This document shows positions 1 to 5,839 of a stretch of 5,914 nt of DNA, one piece after another. Source of the DNA: an uncultured Haemophilus sp. (GTDB taxonomy: Bacteria; Pseudomonadota; Gammaproteobacteria; Enterobacterales; Pasteurellaceae); the NCBI GenBank assembly GCA_902481695.1, contig CABSXY010000122.1, positions 1 through 5,914 on the forward strand, in the 5' to 3' direction. Every line of letters starts with the position of its first letter. The first letter of the stretch is position 1. The notes beneath the pieces were generated by a model that did not search any database, was not told the DNA's origin, and saw nothing but the letters and a program-made list of their open reading frames with translations. Position numbers and translations under genes: made by a program.

Positions 1-1433
1 ATCACGGATTGCCAATGTTCTTTGCTTTTATCTTTGCCAATGCCATAAACACTTAACTTATCATGTTGGCGCTCTACAATTTTTTGGTTATGCATTCCTC
101 GCAATACGGCAATGACATATTGCACGCCAAAGCACTGTCCCACACGATAAATCGTCGACATCACTTTTTGCGCATCAATTAAACCATCGTATTTCTTTGG
201 TGGGTCAAGGCAAATGTCACAGTTTTGACAAGGGGTTTGACGATATTCACCAAAATAATTGAGTAACACTAAACGTCGGCAAGTCTGGCTTTCCGCAAAT
301 TCACCTATGGCTTCCAATTTATGTTGCTCAATTTGACGTTGTGGCGTCTCTGGTTTCTCTAGCAGAATTTTCTGTAACCAAGCATAATCAGCCGGCTCGT
401 AGAAAAGCACCGCTTCCGCAGGTAAATCATCTCGTCCCGCACGACCGGTTTCTTGATAATATGATTCAATGCTTCTCGGCAAATCAAAATGGGCGACAAA
501 ACGCACATTGGATTTATTAATACCCATGCCAAACGCAATCGTCGCAACCACAACTTGAACATTATCTCGTTGAAAATCTTGCTGGACGCGTTCACGCAGT
601 GCAGTTTCCATTCCCGCATGATATGCCGCAGCCGAAACGCCTTTATTTCGCAAAGTTTCAGCTATACGTTCTACTTTCGAACGACTATTACAATACACAA
701 TGCCACTTTTCCCTTTCTGAGCTAAGACAAAACGCGTAAGCTGCTCCATTGGCTTAAATTTTTCTTCTAACGTATAACGAATATTTGGGCGGTCAAAACT
801 GCCAATGTATTTGTGAGGATGGTCTAATTTAAGATGAGTGAGAATATCCTGTCTTGTCGCGTAATCCGCTGTCGCCGTTAATGCCATAATCGGCGCATTT
901 GGAAACGCCGCTTTTAAGCCGCCAAGCTGAGTATATTCAGGACGGAAATCATGCCCCCACTGTGAAATACAATGGGCTTCATCAATGGCGATAAAGGAAA
1001 TTTGAGCATAAGAAATCAGCTGAAAAAAGCTGTTTGTCATCACTTTTTCAGGCGAAACATATAATAATTTTAATTGTCCTGAAATCAGCTTGTTTTCAAC
1101 TTTCTGTTGTTGTTCTGACGTCTGACTAGAGTTTAGAAAATCGGCTTCAATGCCGTTTGCTTGAAGTTGATCTACCTGATCTTTCATTAAAGAAATCAAA
1201 GGCGAAATCACTAATGTGAGACCAGGAAAACAAAGTGCTGGAATTTGATAACACAAGGATTTGCCATTTCCTGTGGCCATCACCACTAAGGCATCCTGAC
1301 CGCTTAACGCAGCGTGAATCACTTCTTCCTGCCCTTTGCGGAAAGATTGGTAACCAAAAACAGACCGCAACGTATGAAGTGCGGTCGTTTTTAAGTCTGT
1401 TTTTTGCGGGGCATGTTCCGCGAGTTCGGTCAT
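1..1433 (-). CDS. recQ: ATP-dependent DNA helicase RecQ, N-terminal 477 residues (runs off the left edge)
   Basis: A 3'-to-5' DNA helicase of the cytoplasm that unwinds recombination and stalled-fork intermediates in RecF-type repair. I translated it from the ATG at 1433 to the window edge: 477 codons with no stop or frameshift. Visible motifs: Walker A ATGNGKS at 53-59 (K58); DEAH at 151-154, followed by the RecQ aromatic-rich loop CISQWGHDFRPEY (155-167); motif VI QETGRAGRD at 327-335; and the zinc-binding cysteines C385, C402, C405 and C408 (CX16CX2CX2C). The winged-helix domain begins after that. Most of it and the HRDC domain must lie left of base 1, since family members have about 610 residues. 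The start overlaps the cyaY stop as TAATG, so the two genes are probably co-transcribed and translationally coupled. An uptake sequence lies within codons 17-19. Identification is very secure; what is missing is only a window effect. Confidence 0.97.
   Translation of the reverse strand, partial: MTELAEHAPQKTDLKTTALHTLRSVFGYQSFRKGQEEVIHAALSGQDALVVMATGNGKSLCYQIPALCFPGLTLVISPLISLMKDQVDQLQANGIEADFLNSSQTSEQQQKVENKLISGQLKLLYVSPEKVMTNSFFQLISYAQISFIAIDEAHCISQWGHDFRPEYTQLGGLKAAFPNAPIMALTATADYATRQDILTHLKLDHPHKYIGSFDRPNIRYTLEEKFKPMEQLTRFVLAQKGKSGIVYCNSRSKVERIAETLRNKGVSAAAYHAGMETALRERVQQDFQRDNVQVVVATIAFGMGINKSNVRFVAHFDLPRSIESYYQETGRAGRDDLPAEAVLFYEPADYAWLQKILLEKPETPQRQIEQHKLEAIGEFAESQTCRRLVLLNYFGEYRQTPCQNCDICLDPPKKYDGLIDAQKVMSTIYRVGQCFGVQYVIAVLRGMHNQKIVERQHDKLSVYGIGKDKSKEHWQSV
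1377..1385 (+). repeat. DNA uptake signal sequence, Haemophilus type, inside recQ
   Basis: An exact AAGTGCGGT core on the plus strand, followed by C, then GTTTTTA and, after six bases, a T6 run. This fits the AT-rich extension known for the Haemophilus uptake consensus. Such sites mark DNA for uptake by naturally competent Pasteurellaceae. This one lies within the poorly conserved N-terminal codons of recQ (residues about 17-19), where it costs little. Confidence 0.9.
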
Positions 1434-1738
1434 TAGAATGTTACCGTTTCTCCGTGAGCCGCAACCGCCTCGGTTAAAGAATCCCAAAAGCGTTTACCAT
1501 CATTTGCCACCCAATCATTATTTTTATAAGCAAAATGGAATCCACCCAAACGGCTCGCAAGCCAAAGCTCAAGAAGTGGTTCTTGTTTATTGATAACGAT
1601 TTGTGAACGGTCATCAAATGTGATCGTGAATACCGAACCTTGCGTTTCGCAATCTACATCGCAATCTTGATTCTCTAACGCTTCTTCAATTTTTTGCCAA
1701 ACCTGTTCAATATTTTGGTGAAATTCTGCAACATTCAT
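1433..1738 (-). CDS. cyaY: Iron-sulphur cluster assembly protein CyaY (bacterial frataxin)
   Basis: A small cytoplasmic iron-binding protein that docks on IscS and tunes iron-sulphur cluster assembly. The 101-residue product matches the usual bacterial frataxin length. An acidic first helix and following stretch (E5, E11, E18, E19, E22, D25, D27, D29, E31) forms the metal-binding ridge. The beta-sheet core reads GSVFTITFDDRSQIVI (34-49), then the frataxin signature EPLLELWLASRLGGFHF (53-69) with the conserved W59. The start is the first ATG, 1738-1736. Its Shine-Dalgarno is weak (GGAAAA). The TAA stop shares a base with the recQ ATG. It is transcribed away from lptM, as in E. coli, where cyaY faces yifL (lptM). 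A near-consensus promoter sits just upstream. Confidence 0.97.
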   Translation of the reverse strand: MNVAEFHQNIEQVWQKIEEALENQDCDVDCETQGSVFTITFDDRSQIVINKQEPLLELWLASRLGGFHFAYKNNDWVANDGKRFWDSLTEAVAAHGETVTF

Positions 1739-1757
1739 AAAATTTTCCGATTAAATC

Positions 1758-1766
1758 TGATAGAAT
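1758..1766 (+). promoter_or_regulatory. Possible extended -10 promoter for lptM-lysA
   Basis: TGATAGAAT has the TGn extension plus a five-of-six -10 hexamer, but no convincing -35 lies 16-18 bases upstream. Transcription would start near 1773, giving a leader of about 60 bases to lptM. It would overlap the cyaY promoter head-on, so the two may compete. This is a weak call made mainly because lptM and lysA need a promoter in this 95-base gap. Confidence 0.4.
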
Positions 1767-1773
1767 GCCGTGA

Positions 1774-1801
1774 ATTATAAAGCCTTTCGCCTCGTTGGCA
1801 A
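1774..1801 (-). promoter_or_regulatory. Predicted sigma70 promoter of cyaY-recQ
   Basis: On the minus strand, TTGCCA (1801-1796, five of six bases match the -35 consensus) is followed after 16 bases by a perfect TATAAT (1779-1774). Transcription would start near 1767, leaving a leader of about 29 bases before the cyaY ATG. It is the best promoter match in the window. Confidence 0.75.
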
Positions 1802-1805
1802 AGGC
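1782..1805 (+). other. Hairpin in the predicted lptM leader
   Basis: GCCTTT (1782-1787) pairs with AAAGGC (1800-1805). An inner GCC (1789-1791) pairs with GGC (1797-1799) across one bulged C, leaving a five-base loop. It ends 28 bases before the lptM start and is followed by AGATTTTA rather than a clean T run, so it is not a standard terminator. It also fills part of the spacer and -35 of the opposing cyaY promoter. A role in mRNA stability or attenuation is only possible. Confidence 0.35.
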
Positions 1806-1833
1806 AGATTTTACTTATTAGAGAGATTGAAAA

Positions 1834-1959
1834 ATGAAAAAATTACTTTCTATTTTGTTATTAGGTGCATTCTGTACTTTAGCTACGGGTTGCGGTGTAA
1901 AAGGGCCATTATATTTTCCTGAAAAAGAACAGCCGCAAAACACGCAAAAAACACAATAA
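1834..1959 (+). CDS. lptM: LptM (YifL-type) small outer-membrane lipoprotein, LPS-translocon assembly factor
   Basis: A 41-codon gene. A signal peptide with two lysines (MKK) and a leucine-rich core runs to the lipobox L16-A-T-G-C20, with cleavage expected before C20. The mature protein starts CGVKGPLYFP (20-29), the signature of the YifL/LptM family. E. coli LptM binds the LptD/LptE translocon and helps LptD reach its correct disulphide pattern; that role here is by family membership. The mature part is only 22 residues, against about 48 in E. coli, ending in a Q/K/T-rich tail. AGAGAG upstream serves as the ribosome site, a few bases from the ATG. lysA follows after 27 bases, so the two are probably co-transcribed. 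Older annotation of such genes reads 'lipopeptide' or LppL. Confidence 0.9.
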   Translation: MKKLLSILLLGAFCTLATGCGVKGPLYFPEKEQPQNTQKTQ

Positions 1960-1986
1960 AAACTGCCCCCACTTAAAGGATTCCTC

Positions 1987-3237
1987 ATGGATTTTTTCCA
2001 ATATAAAAACGAGCAACTTTATGTTGAAGATTTGCCCGTCAAACAACTCGCTGAAGAATTCGGCACACCGCTTTATATTTATTCTCGTGCCACACTTGAA
2101 CGCCATTGGCATGCCTTTGATTCTGCTTTAGGAAAGCATCCACACTTAATTTGTTATGCCGTTAAAGCCAATTCTAATATTGGTATCTTGAATGTCATGG
2201 CAAAATTAGGTTCTGGTTTTGATATCGTTTCGCAAGGCGAATTAGAACGTGTCTTAGCGGCTGGTGGAGAGGCTTCAAAAGTAGTCTTTTCTGGTGTAGC
2301 AAAATCTCGTGCCGAAATTATGCGAGCGTTAGAAGTAGGTATTCGTTGTTTTAATGTGGAATCTGTTGCGGAATTACATCACATCAACCAAATTGCGGGT
2401 GAAATGGGTAAAGTAGCCCCTATTTCTTTACGTGTGAATCCCGATGTTGACGCCCATACTCACCCTTACATTTCTACGGGATTAAAAGAAAATAAATTTG
2501 GTGTGAGCGTAGATGAAGCGCGTGAGGTATATAAATTAGCGGCAACCTTACCTCATGTGAAAATTACCGGTATGGATTGCCATATTGGCTCTCAGCTTAC
2601 GGAATTACACCCCTTCTTAGATGCAACGGATCGCCTCATTCGTTTAATAGAACAGTTAAAAGAAGATGGTATTACGTTAAAACATTTAGATCTCGGTGGC
2701 GGTTTAGGCGTAACTTATACTGATGAAACGCCGCCGCATCCAAGTGATTATGCTGCTGCGTTACTGAATAAATTATAAGATTATGAAGATCTCGATATTA
2801 TTCTAGAACCAGGTCGAGCAATTGCGGCGAATGCGGGGATTTTAGTGGCTAAAGTGCAATACCTAAAAAGCAATGAAAGCCGTAACTTCGCAATTACCGA
2901 TACTGGCATGAACGATATGATTCGCCCTGCACTCTATGAGGCTTATATGAACATCATTGAAATTGACCGCACTTTAGAGCGTGAAAAAGCCATTTATGAT
3001 GTTGTTGGCCCGGTATGTGAAACCTCTGATTTCTTAGGTAAACAGCGCGAGCTCGCCATTGCTGAAGGGGATTATATTGCTCAACGCTCTGCCGGCGCCT
3101 ATGGTGCAAGTATGTCTTCAAACTACAATTCTCGTCCACGTACGGCTGAAGTGTTAGTGGATGGGGATAAAGCTCATTTAATTCGTCGCAGAGAAAGTCT
3201 CAGTGAATTATGGGCATTAGAAAGCATCGCGAAATAA
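1987..3237 (+). pseudogene. lysA: Diaminopimelate decarboxylase LysA, interrupted by an in-frame TAA at codon 264
   Basis: LysA is a PLP enzyme that decarboxylates meso-diaminopimelate to lysine, the last step of the pathway. The start at 1987 has a strong AAAGGA six bases upstream. The full frame spans 416 codons plus a final TAA, the usual length. The first part carries the PLP lysine in YAVKAN (K60), HIGSQ (199-203) and the phosphate-binding GGG (237-239). Codon 264 (2776-2778) is TAA. The same frame then continues with EPGR (274-277), the active-site cysteine motif CETSD (344-348) and SAGAYG with Y372. Related proteins have lysine at the stop, as far as I recall, so AAA to TAA is the simplest change. 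The 263-residue product lacks the C-terminal barrel and the substrate-binding cysteine and should be inactive. No frameshift or other damage is seen, so the lesion is recent, a sequencing error, or read through. Confidence 0.9.
2966..2974 (-). repeat. DNA uptake signal sequence inside lysA
   Basis: ACCGCACTT on the plus strand, an exact AAGTGCGGT core on the minus strand followed by C and an AT-rich run. It lies in the downstream part of lysA, encoding part of the D-R-T-L stretch. Cores embedded in coding sequence like this are common in Haemophilus genomes. Confidence 0.88.
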
Positions 3238-3245
3238 ATAAAAAG

Positions 3246-3280
3246 AAAAACGGTCAAGATATAAGTCTTGACCGTTTTTT
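3246..3280. terminator. Bidirectional rho-independent terminator between lysA and hemN
   Basis: CGGTCAAGA (3251-3259) pairs perfectly with TCTTGACCG (3266-3274) around a six-base loop. The stem is extended by four A-T pairs (3247-3250 with 3275-3278). On the plus strand it ends in T6 (3275-3280) and starts nine bases after the lysA stop. On the minus strand the A-rich 3241-3250 reads as a U tract, and the hairpin begins about eight bases after the hemN stop. It therefore serves both convergent genes. Confidence 0.9.
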
Positions 3281-3286
3281 ATATAA

Positions 3287-4654
3287 CTAAATAATTCGAG
3301 AGAATTGTTGTCGTTTTGCTGCAGCTCTTGAATAGGTATCAAAGCATAAACAAATATTACGGATTAATAAGCGACCTTTAGGCGAAACTTGTAAGCCAGT
3401 TTCTGTTTCAGAAATTAATCCATCTTCAAGTAATGGCTGTAATAACTGTAAATCTTCAGCAAAGTGCTTTTTGAAATCAATATTATATTGTTTTTCAATT
3501 GGTGCAAAATCAAGCTTAAAGTTACAAATCAACTGCTTAATCACATCACGGCGTAAGCAATCCTCTTCTGTCATCGCTAAACCTTTATGTAATGCAATTC
3601 CTGAATTTTCTACATCATGATAGTAATGTTTTAACTCTTTTTGGTTTTGAGCATACGTATCCCCCAATAAACTAATGGCTGATACACCTAAACCAAGCAA
3701 ATCACATTCTTCTTGTGTGGTATAGCCTTGGAAATTTCGGTGTAGTACACCGTTCTCTTGGGCAATCGCTAATTCATCATCGGGTTTAGCAAAGTGATCC
3801 ATACCGATAAACTTATAGCCTGCATTACCTAAGGTTTCAATCGTTTTCTGTAAGATTTCTAACTTGGTTTCTGGTGGCGGTAATTGATCTTCTTTAATTT
3901 TTGCTTGCCCGGCAAATCGACTTGGCAAATGGGCATAGTTAAAGATACTTAAACGATCTGGATTTAATTCAATCACTTTATGTAATGTAAACATAAAGCT
4001 TTCCACATTTTGAAGTGGCAATCCATAAATTAAATCAAGGTTAGTTGATTGGAAACCTAACTCACGAGCACGAACAAGTAACGCATTCACAAACTCTTCA
4101 TCTTGTTCACGGTTTACCGCTTTTTGAACCGCTTTATTGAAATCTTGTACGCCCATACTGATTCGGTTAAAACCAATATTACGTAAATGATCAAGCATAT
4201 CGAGTTCAATCTCGCGTGGGTCCATCTCAATGCTGACTTCTGCATTATCCGCAATCGTAAAATGATCTTTAAGCATCTTCATCAAACGAGCAGATTGTTC
4301 TTCTGTCAAATAAGTCGGTGTACCGCCGCCCCAATGCACTTGAGTCGCAACACGATTTTTGAATAATTCTGAACGCGCTTTGATTTCTTTTTCAAGGTAA
4401 TCAAGATAAATATCCGCCTTATGTTGATGACGAGTAATCACCTTATTACATCCACAGAAATAGCAAAGTTTGTGACAAAACGGAATGTGTACGTAAAGAG
4501 AAAGTGGTCTTTCCGGATAACGATTGGCCGCTGCAATAAAATCTTCGTTTGTATAACTTTCATTAAATTCTAATGCAGTTGGATAAGATGTATAACGAGG
4601 TCCTGATTGGTTATATTTTTGAATTAACGCAAGATCCCAAATAATTTCAGACAT
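3287..4654 (-). CDS. hemN: Oxygen-independent coproporphyrinogen III oxidase (radical SAM) HemN
   Basis: Cytoplasmic radical-SAM enzyme that converts coproporphyrinogen III to protoporphyrinogen IX in haem synthesis without oxygen. The 455 residues match the E. coli enzyme's length (457). The cluster motif HIPFCHKLCYFCGCN (56-70) holds C60, C64 and C67 for the 4Fe-4S cluster, plus C69, which distinguishes true HemN from HemW. SAM-binding GGGTPT is at 109-114, and the HemN N-terminal segment NQSGPRYTSYPTA is at 15-27. The C-terminal HemN domain, with EEDCLRRDVIKQLI, follows the barrel. GGGGA lies six bases before the ATG, and the ATG overlaps the upstream gene's stop as TAATG, so translation is probably coupled. 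It is the last gene of a yihI-DUF2489-hemN operon; E. coli also has yihI beside hemN. It ends in TAG. Intact and very likely functional. Confidence 0.97.
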   Translation of the reverse strand: MSEIIWDLALIQKYNQSGPRYTSYPTALEFNESYTNEDFIAAANRYPERPLSLYVHIPFCHKLCYFCGCNKVITRHQHKADIYLDYLEKEIKARSELFKNRVATQVHWGGGTPTYLTEEQSARLMKMLKDHFTIADNAEVSIEMDPREIELDMLDHLRNIGFNRISMGVQDFNKAVQKAVNREQDEEFVNALLVRARELGFQSTNLDLIYGLPLQNVESFMFTLHKVIELNPDRLSIFNYAHLPSRFAGQAKIKEDQLPPPETKLEILQKTIETLGNAGYKFIGMDHFAKPDDELAIAQENGVLHRNFQGYTTQEECDLLGLGVSAISLLGDTYAQNQKELKHYYHDVENSGIALHKGLAMTEEDCLRRDVIKQLICNFKLDFAPIEKQYNIDFKKHFAEDLQLLQPLLEDGLISETETGLQVSPKGRLLIRNICLCFDTYSRAAAKRQQFSRII

Positions 4655-5097
4655 TAAACTTCCCCAAATTTCTCTACGTCATTTAAAAACTGACGTAACT
4701 CCAACATAATTTCTTCTTCAAATTTTGCTTCTGCACTTTCTCGCTCAAGATCGAGTTCCATTCTTTCTTTTTTTAACAATGCTTTCCGAGCTTCATGCGT
4801 AGGCATTTCTTTTACAATATTATAAAGTGCATACATCGCTTGATATGGCTGCAAAGATTGTCCAAAAGGGAGTAAAAGCATTGATAAACGAATCACCCCT
4901 TCTGAATGGTTACAATCTCCATTTTGCATCGCTTTAGCGATAATTACCATACTCTCTTTTAGGCGTTTTGTACGCGCTATTTTAGCCTGTTTAATGAGAG
5001 TGTTTTGCTCGCGTAACTTCCTCAGTAATTTGAAAGCATAAAATGATACGCCAGCAATAATTCCCAAAGCAATAATACTTAAAATGATCGGCCACAT
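4654..5097 (-). CDS. DUF2489-like membrane-anchored protein of unknown function
   Basis: A 147-residue protein with one N-terminal membrane segment (about residues 3-22, IILSIIALGIIAGVSFYAF), then a strongly basic stretch (K23-K48). By the positive-inside rule the rest is cytoplasmic. A conserved-looking core DCNHSEGVIRLSMLLLPFG (61-79) has the only cysteine, C62, close to H64. The remainder (about 100-145) is charged and helical, possibly coiled coil (RKALLKKERMELDLERESAEAKFEEE). I recognise it as a DUF2489-type protein found beside yihI and hemN in other gammaproteobacteria; that is recalled, not tested. Its ATG lies five bases after the yihI stop with no good Shine-Dalgarno, and its TAA shares a base with hemN's ATG. 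The context hints at a link to haem synthesis or ribosome maturation, but no function can be assigned. Confidence 0.85.
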   Translation of the reverse strand: MWPIILSIIALGIIAGVSFYAFKLLRKLREQNTLIKQAKIARTKRLKESMVIIAKAMQNGDCNHSEGVIRLSMLLLPFGQSLQPYQAMYALYNIVKEMPTHEARKALLKKERMELDLERESAEAKFEEEIMLELRQFLNDVEKFGEV

Positions 5098-5102
5098 GAC
5101 AA

Positions 5103-5660
5103 TTATCTGAATTGGTTGATATCAATTTTCTCGAAGGTTCGATAGAGGTCATCCTCTGTCTCCTCTTCATCTTGAATACCTAATTCTTCCATTAACTGAG
5201 CAATACGATCTAAGCATTCATCCACAAATTGTTGATCAGCTTTACTAATCGTTTTGCCTTCATCTAAGGCATCCAACAATTCATTTAGAATTTCATTATT
5301 TTCTAAACGTTCTAACTCCACTTCAGGCGCAAGTTTTTTCGGTTCTTTTACCGCTGGAATTGTCATCCCTTTCTCAGGCTTATTCACAAATTCAACGATC
5401 AGTGGAACCTTTTTACGACTGCCAATACGCGGATCTTTTTGTTCAACGACTTGATTATGCTTATTTTGCTCAGCGTTACTATGACGAGAACCGGATGCTA
5501 AACCTTTATGTTTACGTTTTTTCTTATCTTCTCTTGCTTTAGCATCTAATTCATAACGTGTTAATTTCTTACCTGATAGCTTCGGTGCTTCAGGTTTCTT
5601 ATCTGATCTACGAATTGGCATAATATCGCTAATTTTACGAGTTTTCTTTTTACGAGCCAT
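5103..5660 (-). CDS. yihI: Der GTPase-activating protein YihI
   Basis: YihI stimulates the GTPase Der (EngA) and so modulates 50S ribosomal subunit maturation in the cytoplasm. The 185-residue product has the family's two-part build. The N-terminal half is very basic and probably disordered (MARKKKTRK, then LTRYELDAKAREDKKKRKHKGLASGSR at 33-59) and carries the hallmark KDPRIGSRK (75-83). The C-terminal half is acidic and helical (PEVELERLENNEILNELLDALDEG, 112-135, then DECLDRIAQLMEELGI to 162), followed by an acidic run. E. coli YihI has 169 residues with the same motifs. The ATG at 5660 has AGGA about 12 bases upstream, a longish spacing. It is the first gene of the operon with the DUF2489 gene and hemN, and lies just after the rRNA operon. 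The opposite-strand open frames here are shadows of its lysine-rich codons. Confidence 0.93.
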   Translation of the reverse strand: MARKKKTRKISDIMPIRRSDKKPEAPKLSGKKLTRYELDAKAREDKKKRKHKGLASGSRHSNAEQNKHNQVVEQKDPRIGSRKKVPLIVEFVNKPEKGMTIPAVKEPKKLAPEVELERLENNEILNELLDALDEGKTISKADQQFVDECLDRIAQLMEELGIQDEEETEDDLYRTFEKIDINQFR

Positions 5661-5692
5661 TTGTGTTATTTATCCTATAAAAAATTTTGGTG

Positions 5693-5721
5693 ATTGTACC
5701 ATTCCACCTCTATTTTCTCAT
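5693..5721 (-). promoter_or_regulatory. Predicted promoter of the yihI-DUF2489-hemN operon
   Basis: On the minus strand TACAAT (5698-5693) is preceded by TGG, giving an extended -10 (TGGTACAAT). A weak -35 ATGAGA (5721-5716, four of six) lies 17 bases upstream. Transcription would start near 5686, about 26 bases before the yihI ATG. No other promoter is apparent before hemN. Confidence 0.55.
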
Positions 5722-5744
5722 TAAAAGATTTAAACATCTTTAAT
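5720..5744. repeat. Imperfect inverted repeat upstream of the yihI promoter
   Basis: ATTAAAAGAT (5720-5729) and ATCTTTAAT (5736-5744) are inverted copies with one extra A, separated by six bases. The inner AAAGAT/ATCTTT is perfect. It abuts the predicted -35 and lacks a T run in either direction, so an operator fits better than a terminator. It does not match the FNR consensus TTGAT-N4-ATCAA. In such AT-rich DNA, chance is a real alternative. Confidence 0.35.
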
Positions 5745-5762
5745 AAAACTATTCTGATTTTG

Positions 5763-5771
5763 ACCGCACTT
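5763..5771 (-). repeat. DNA uptake signal sequence between the rRNA operon and yihI
   Basis: ACCGCACTT on the plus strand, an exact AAGTGCGGT core on the minus strand, followed by CAAAATC and further AT-rich DNA as in the extended Haemophilus consensus. It is intergenic, between the 5S terminator and the yihI promoter, and is not part of a hairpin. Confidence 0.9.
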
Positions 5772-5793
5772 TTATTTTATTAAACTCAAATCT

Positions 5794-5829
5794 AAAAAAC
5801 AAAAACCCCAAGCTATTCAGCTCGGGGTT
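5794..5829 (-). terminator. Rho-independent terminator of the rRNA operon
   Basis: On the minus strand CCCCGAGCT (5827-5819) pairs with AGCTTGGGG (5814-5806) around a four-base loop GAAT, with one G-U pair, followed by T5-G-T6 (5805-5794). It begins about ten bases after the 3' end of 5S rRNA and should separate the rRNA transcript from yihI. Confidence 0.92.
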
Positions 5830-5839
5830 CTTCATTCAG

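Noticed and set aside
359..725. Open frames on both strands (86 and 78 codons) within recQ
   Set aside because: They lie in other frames over the RecQ motif V-VI region, which translates without interruption in the true frame; no family resemblance.
1235..1477. Plus-strand open frame opposite the recQ start
   Set aside because: It covers the Walker A coding region of recQ on the other strand and has no ribosome site or recognisable protein.
1909..2112. Minus-strand 67-codon frame over lptM and the lysA start
   Set aside because: It is antisense to two well-supported genes and has no family features.
2776..2778. Frameshift or programmed recoding as the cause of the lysA break
   Set aside because: The frame before and after TAA is identical, so no shift is involved, and there is no slippery site, SECIS-like hairpin or UGA/UAG codon to suggest recoding.
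2954..3139. Minus-strand 61-codon frame in lysA
   Set aside because: Antisense shadow of the conserved LysA C-terminal region.
5254..5542. Two plus-strand frames opposite yihI
   Set aside because: Serine- and phenylalanine-rich translations are the complement of the lysine- and glutamate-rich yihI codons.
5720..5744. Terminator or FNR box upstream of yihI
   Set aside because: No T run follows on either strand, and the half-sites do not match TTGAT/ATCAA.
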